From: Bactericera cockerelli
Lineage: Eukaryota; Arthropoda; Insecta; Hemiptera; Triozidae
Reading direction: 5' to 3'
Length of the DNA stretch: 64,000 nucleotides
Assembly (NCBI GenBank): GCA_024516035.1
Contig: CM044956.1
Coordinates: 7,231,567 to 7,295,566, forward strand
Shown here: piece after piece, positions 57,201 to 60,200 of the stretch
Layout: every line of letters begins with the position of its first letter
Position numbering within the stretch: the stretch's first letter is position 1
The notes under the pieces: generated by a model
What the model was told of the DNA's origin: nothing
The model's input: only the letters and a program-made list of their open reading frames with translations
Database searches by the model: none
Program-made: the position numbers and the translations under genes

Positions 57201-60200
57201 ATGGTGACTTTTTCAGCAAAATGTATTATTATCTATTAATACATTGCATTTTTTCATTTATTTGTATAGATATGGATGTTTTATTCAGGATCAATATGAA
57301 CTGCATTAAAATTTATTAAATAATAACTGATGATTTCTTATTACTGTCAATAAATATAAATATTGTAACCATATATTCACTATTCTTACATGAACTGATC
57401 TTGATTCTTTTTTCCATTTTCATTTCTATCCTAAACAGTTTGCAGCTTCTTTTTTTTGTCTTCAACATCTATGGCAAAATCACCATTCAAAATGATGTGT
57501 ATATTTTGTTATATCTCGCTCAGGACTGATGTATGTTATTTGACTCATCGATCAAGCTACTGATAAATAGAAAGATGCTAAATACCTATTACTAAAACGC
57601 CCAAAAAGAAAAAGAAAGGTTATTGTACTCCGGAACCGCTTTCGCATTACTTCAGGGCACTTTACCTTTACATCCATGCCATTCCGGAAACGTTAAAACT
57701 CGGTCAGAATTTTCCGCTCCGGCCGGGATTCGTACCCGCAACCTCCGGGACAGTAGGCATTATTATTATTATTATTATAGTATGCTTTATTAGGTAAGAC
57801 AAATATATATACAGTAAAACACAATGAAATTATAAAGAAAAAATAAATAGATTGGACAAAGAAACAAGAACAAAAAAGAGAATGAAGCTAAATAAATATA
57901 CAGGGTGATCACAAAGTCTGACCCCACTCCCAGCATGTGTTCTATGCTGTATCTCTAGAAGAAGAAGAATTGATAGAAAGATGACATTTTTCCATGAGAA
58001 ATCCTCTCAACTACACCTTTCAAACATACTCAACCTTATCTGATAGTGTTAATTTTGGGCTGGCTTTACAGTTACTGGCCGCCGCGCCGAGTGGGTTGAG
58101 ACTTTGTGTCCACCCTGTATACATAATATATGTCCTACCTAAAGGGCGGGGTTGTTGCCTGTGGCAATCTCTTCCACTCAACCCTTTTGCTCTTAACCAC
58201 TGAGACACGGAGGTTGACTACAAAAGCTCGACTCACCTCCACCTTCTTGCCTGGGCCCCCTATCAGCTCATGCTTCTCATGCACCGCCCCCGTGCACACA
58301 TGTACTCACCTCCACCTTCTTGCCAGGGCCCCCTATCAGCTCATGCTTCTCATGCACAGCCCCCGTGCACACTACTCACCTCCAGCTTCTTGCCCGGGCC
58401 GCCAATCAGCTCATGCGGATGATTAATTAATTAATTTAAAAAACACCTAATTAATTTAAAAAAACACCTAATTAATTTAAAAAACACCCAGGCTCGACTC
58501 ACCTCCACCTTCTTGCCTGGGCCCCCTATCAGCTCATGCTTCTCATGCACCGCCCCCGTGCACACACAGCGCATGTACGAGTAGAATGTCTTCAGGTAGA
58601 GGTTGTCGATCTTGACCCAGGAGGTGACGTTGCCGATGCTGGTCTGGCACGCCCAGTGGTACATCAGCTTGACCAGCACGGAGGGCGTGTGCGGGGCGCC
58701 CTCGAAGATCGAGTTGTAGAACACCTGTGGGGAGGGAGGGGGGGGGGCGTGGTCGAGTTAGAAATTACAATAATACAGTTCAAACCTGGATTTTTATTTT
58801 AATTTTTCGAGTTGTAGAACACCTGTGGGGGAGGTCGTTGAGTTAGAAATTACAATAATACAGTTCAAACCTTTTTTTTATTTTTTTTTTAGAAAGGTAA
58901 GTGTGCCCCGGAACCGCTTTCGCATTACTTCAGGGCACTTTACCTTTACATCCATGCCATTCCGGAAACGGAAAATTTCGGTCAGAAATTTCCGATCCGG
59001 CCGGGATTCGAACCCGCAACCTCCGGGTCAGTAATCAATGCTCTTAACCACTGAACCACGGAGGACGGCAACAGTCCGAACCTGGATTTTTTTTTTTTTT
59101 TTTTTTAATTTTCATAAATTAACGGAGTAAACCCATGTTTATTTGATATAAATACATATTTAAGATACATAGAAATATAGTTAAGATAAGTCCCTCGCAA
59201 TTCAGAGGGGCAACGCTGATAGTATTTTGTCCACACTGAAAAGCTTACACGATGAATTAGAAGAAATTTTTGATTTGTAGATTTTTTTTAAAAGTGTACC
59301 TTTATGTCTACTATGTTAAGATACATAAATATATAGTTAAGATATATAGAAAAAAGCCAATAAAATTGTTTGATCTTATAAATATAGTTATATCTTATGA
59401 TTATAACAAATATTAAGTTTCCAATATCTTTTGAGCTTATTTGCGTTCATCAGCAGGTAATAGTTTTGAGTATCCATGCCATCAACTAAGCTCTCTATTT
59501 TAATCCGTATAAACAGAAAAGTGAGAATAATTTATTTATTTATTTACACTTTATTAATAAGACATATTATATACAACAGAAATATTTACAAATTAAAATA
59601 CAATATAATAGAAGAAAAAAATAAAGAATAAATAAATAAATATATCCATAATATAATTATGTCCTAACTAAAGGGCGGGGTTATTGCCTTTGGCAAATCT
59701 CAAAAACCAGTTTGATTTTTGAGAAGTAGTTCTGTTTTATAAAAAAAGTATTCTCCAATTACGATGTTATACCTGGTTTATCTATTCCGAACAATATTGT
59801 ACTGTATGTTTCATTGTTATATTCATGTAAATAGAGCTTTGCTCGTTTAATAAATGAACCGGTAAACCCGGTGATAATACGAGATTATTATTTAAAAAAA
59901 AATAGATCTAAACAGCGGTTGGTGTGATAATTGGTGCTTCTCTTGTTTAACTCCAACCAGTCTATAATAATAAGATAATAATAATAATAATAATAGTACT
60001 CACCGACACGAACTTGTGCGGGCAGCACTCGCTGATCCACACGTAGCCGCCCGAGTGCGGGAACTTGGTCACGTCGGAGTACATCCCCAGCTTGAGCTTG
60101 ACGGGGGAGCAGTCCGAGGTGAAGTGAGCGGAGCAGGTCTGCTCGGAGCGGAGCAAGCCTTGCTGGATGAGCCACTCGGTGAGGTTGCTGCTCGAGTACA

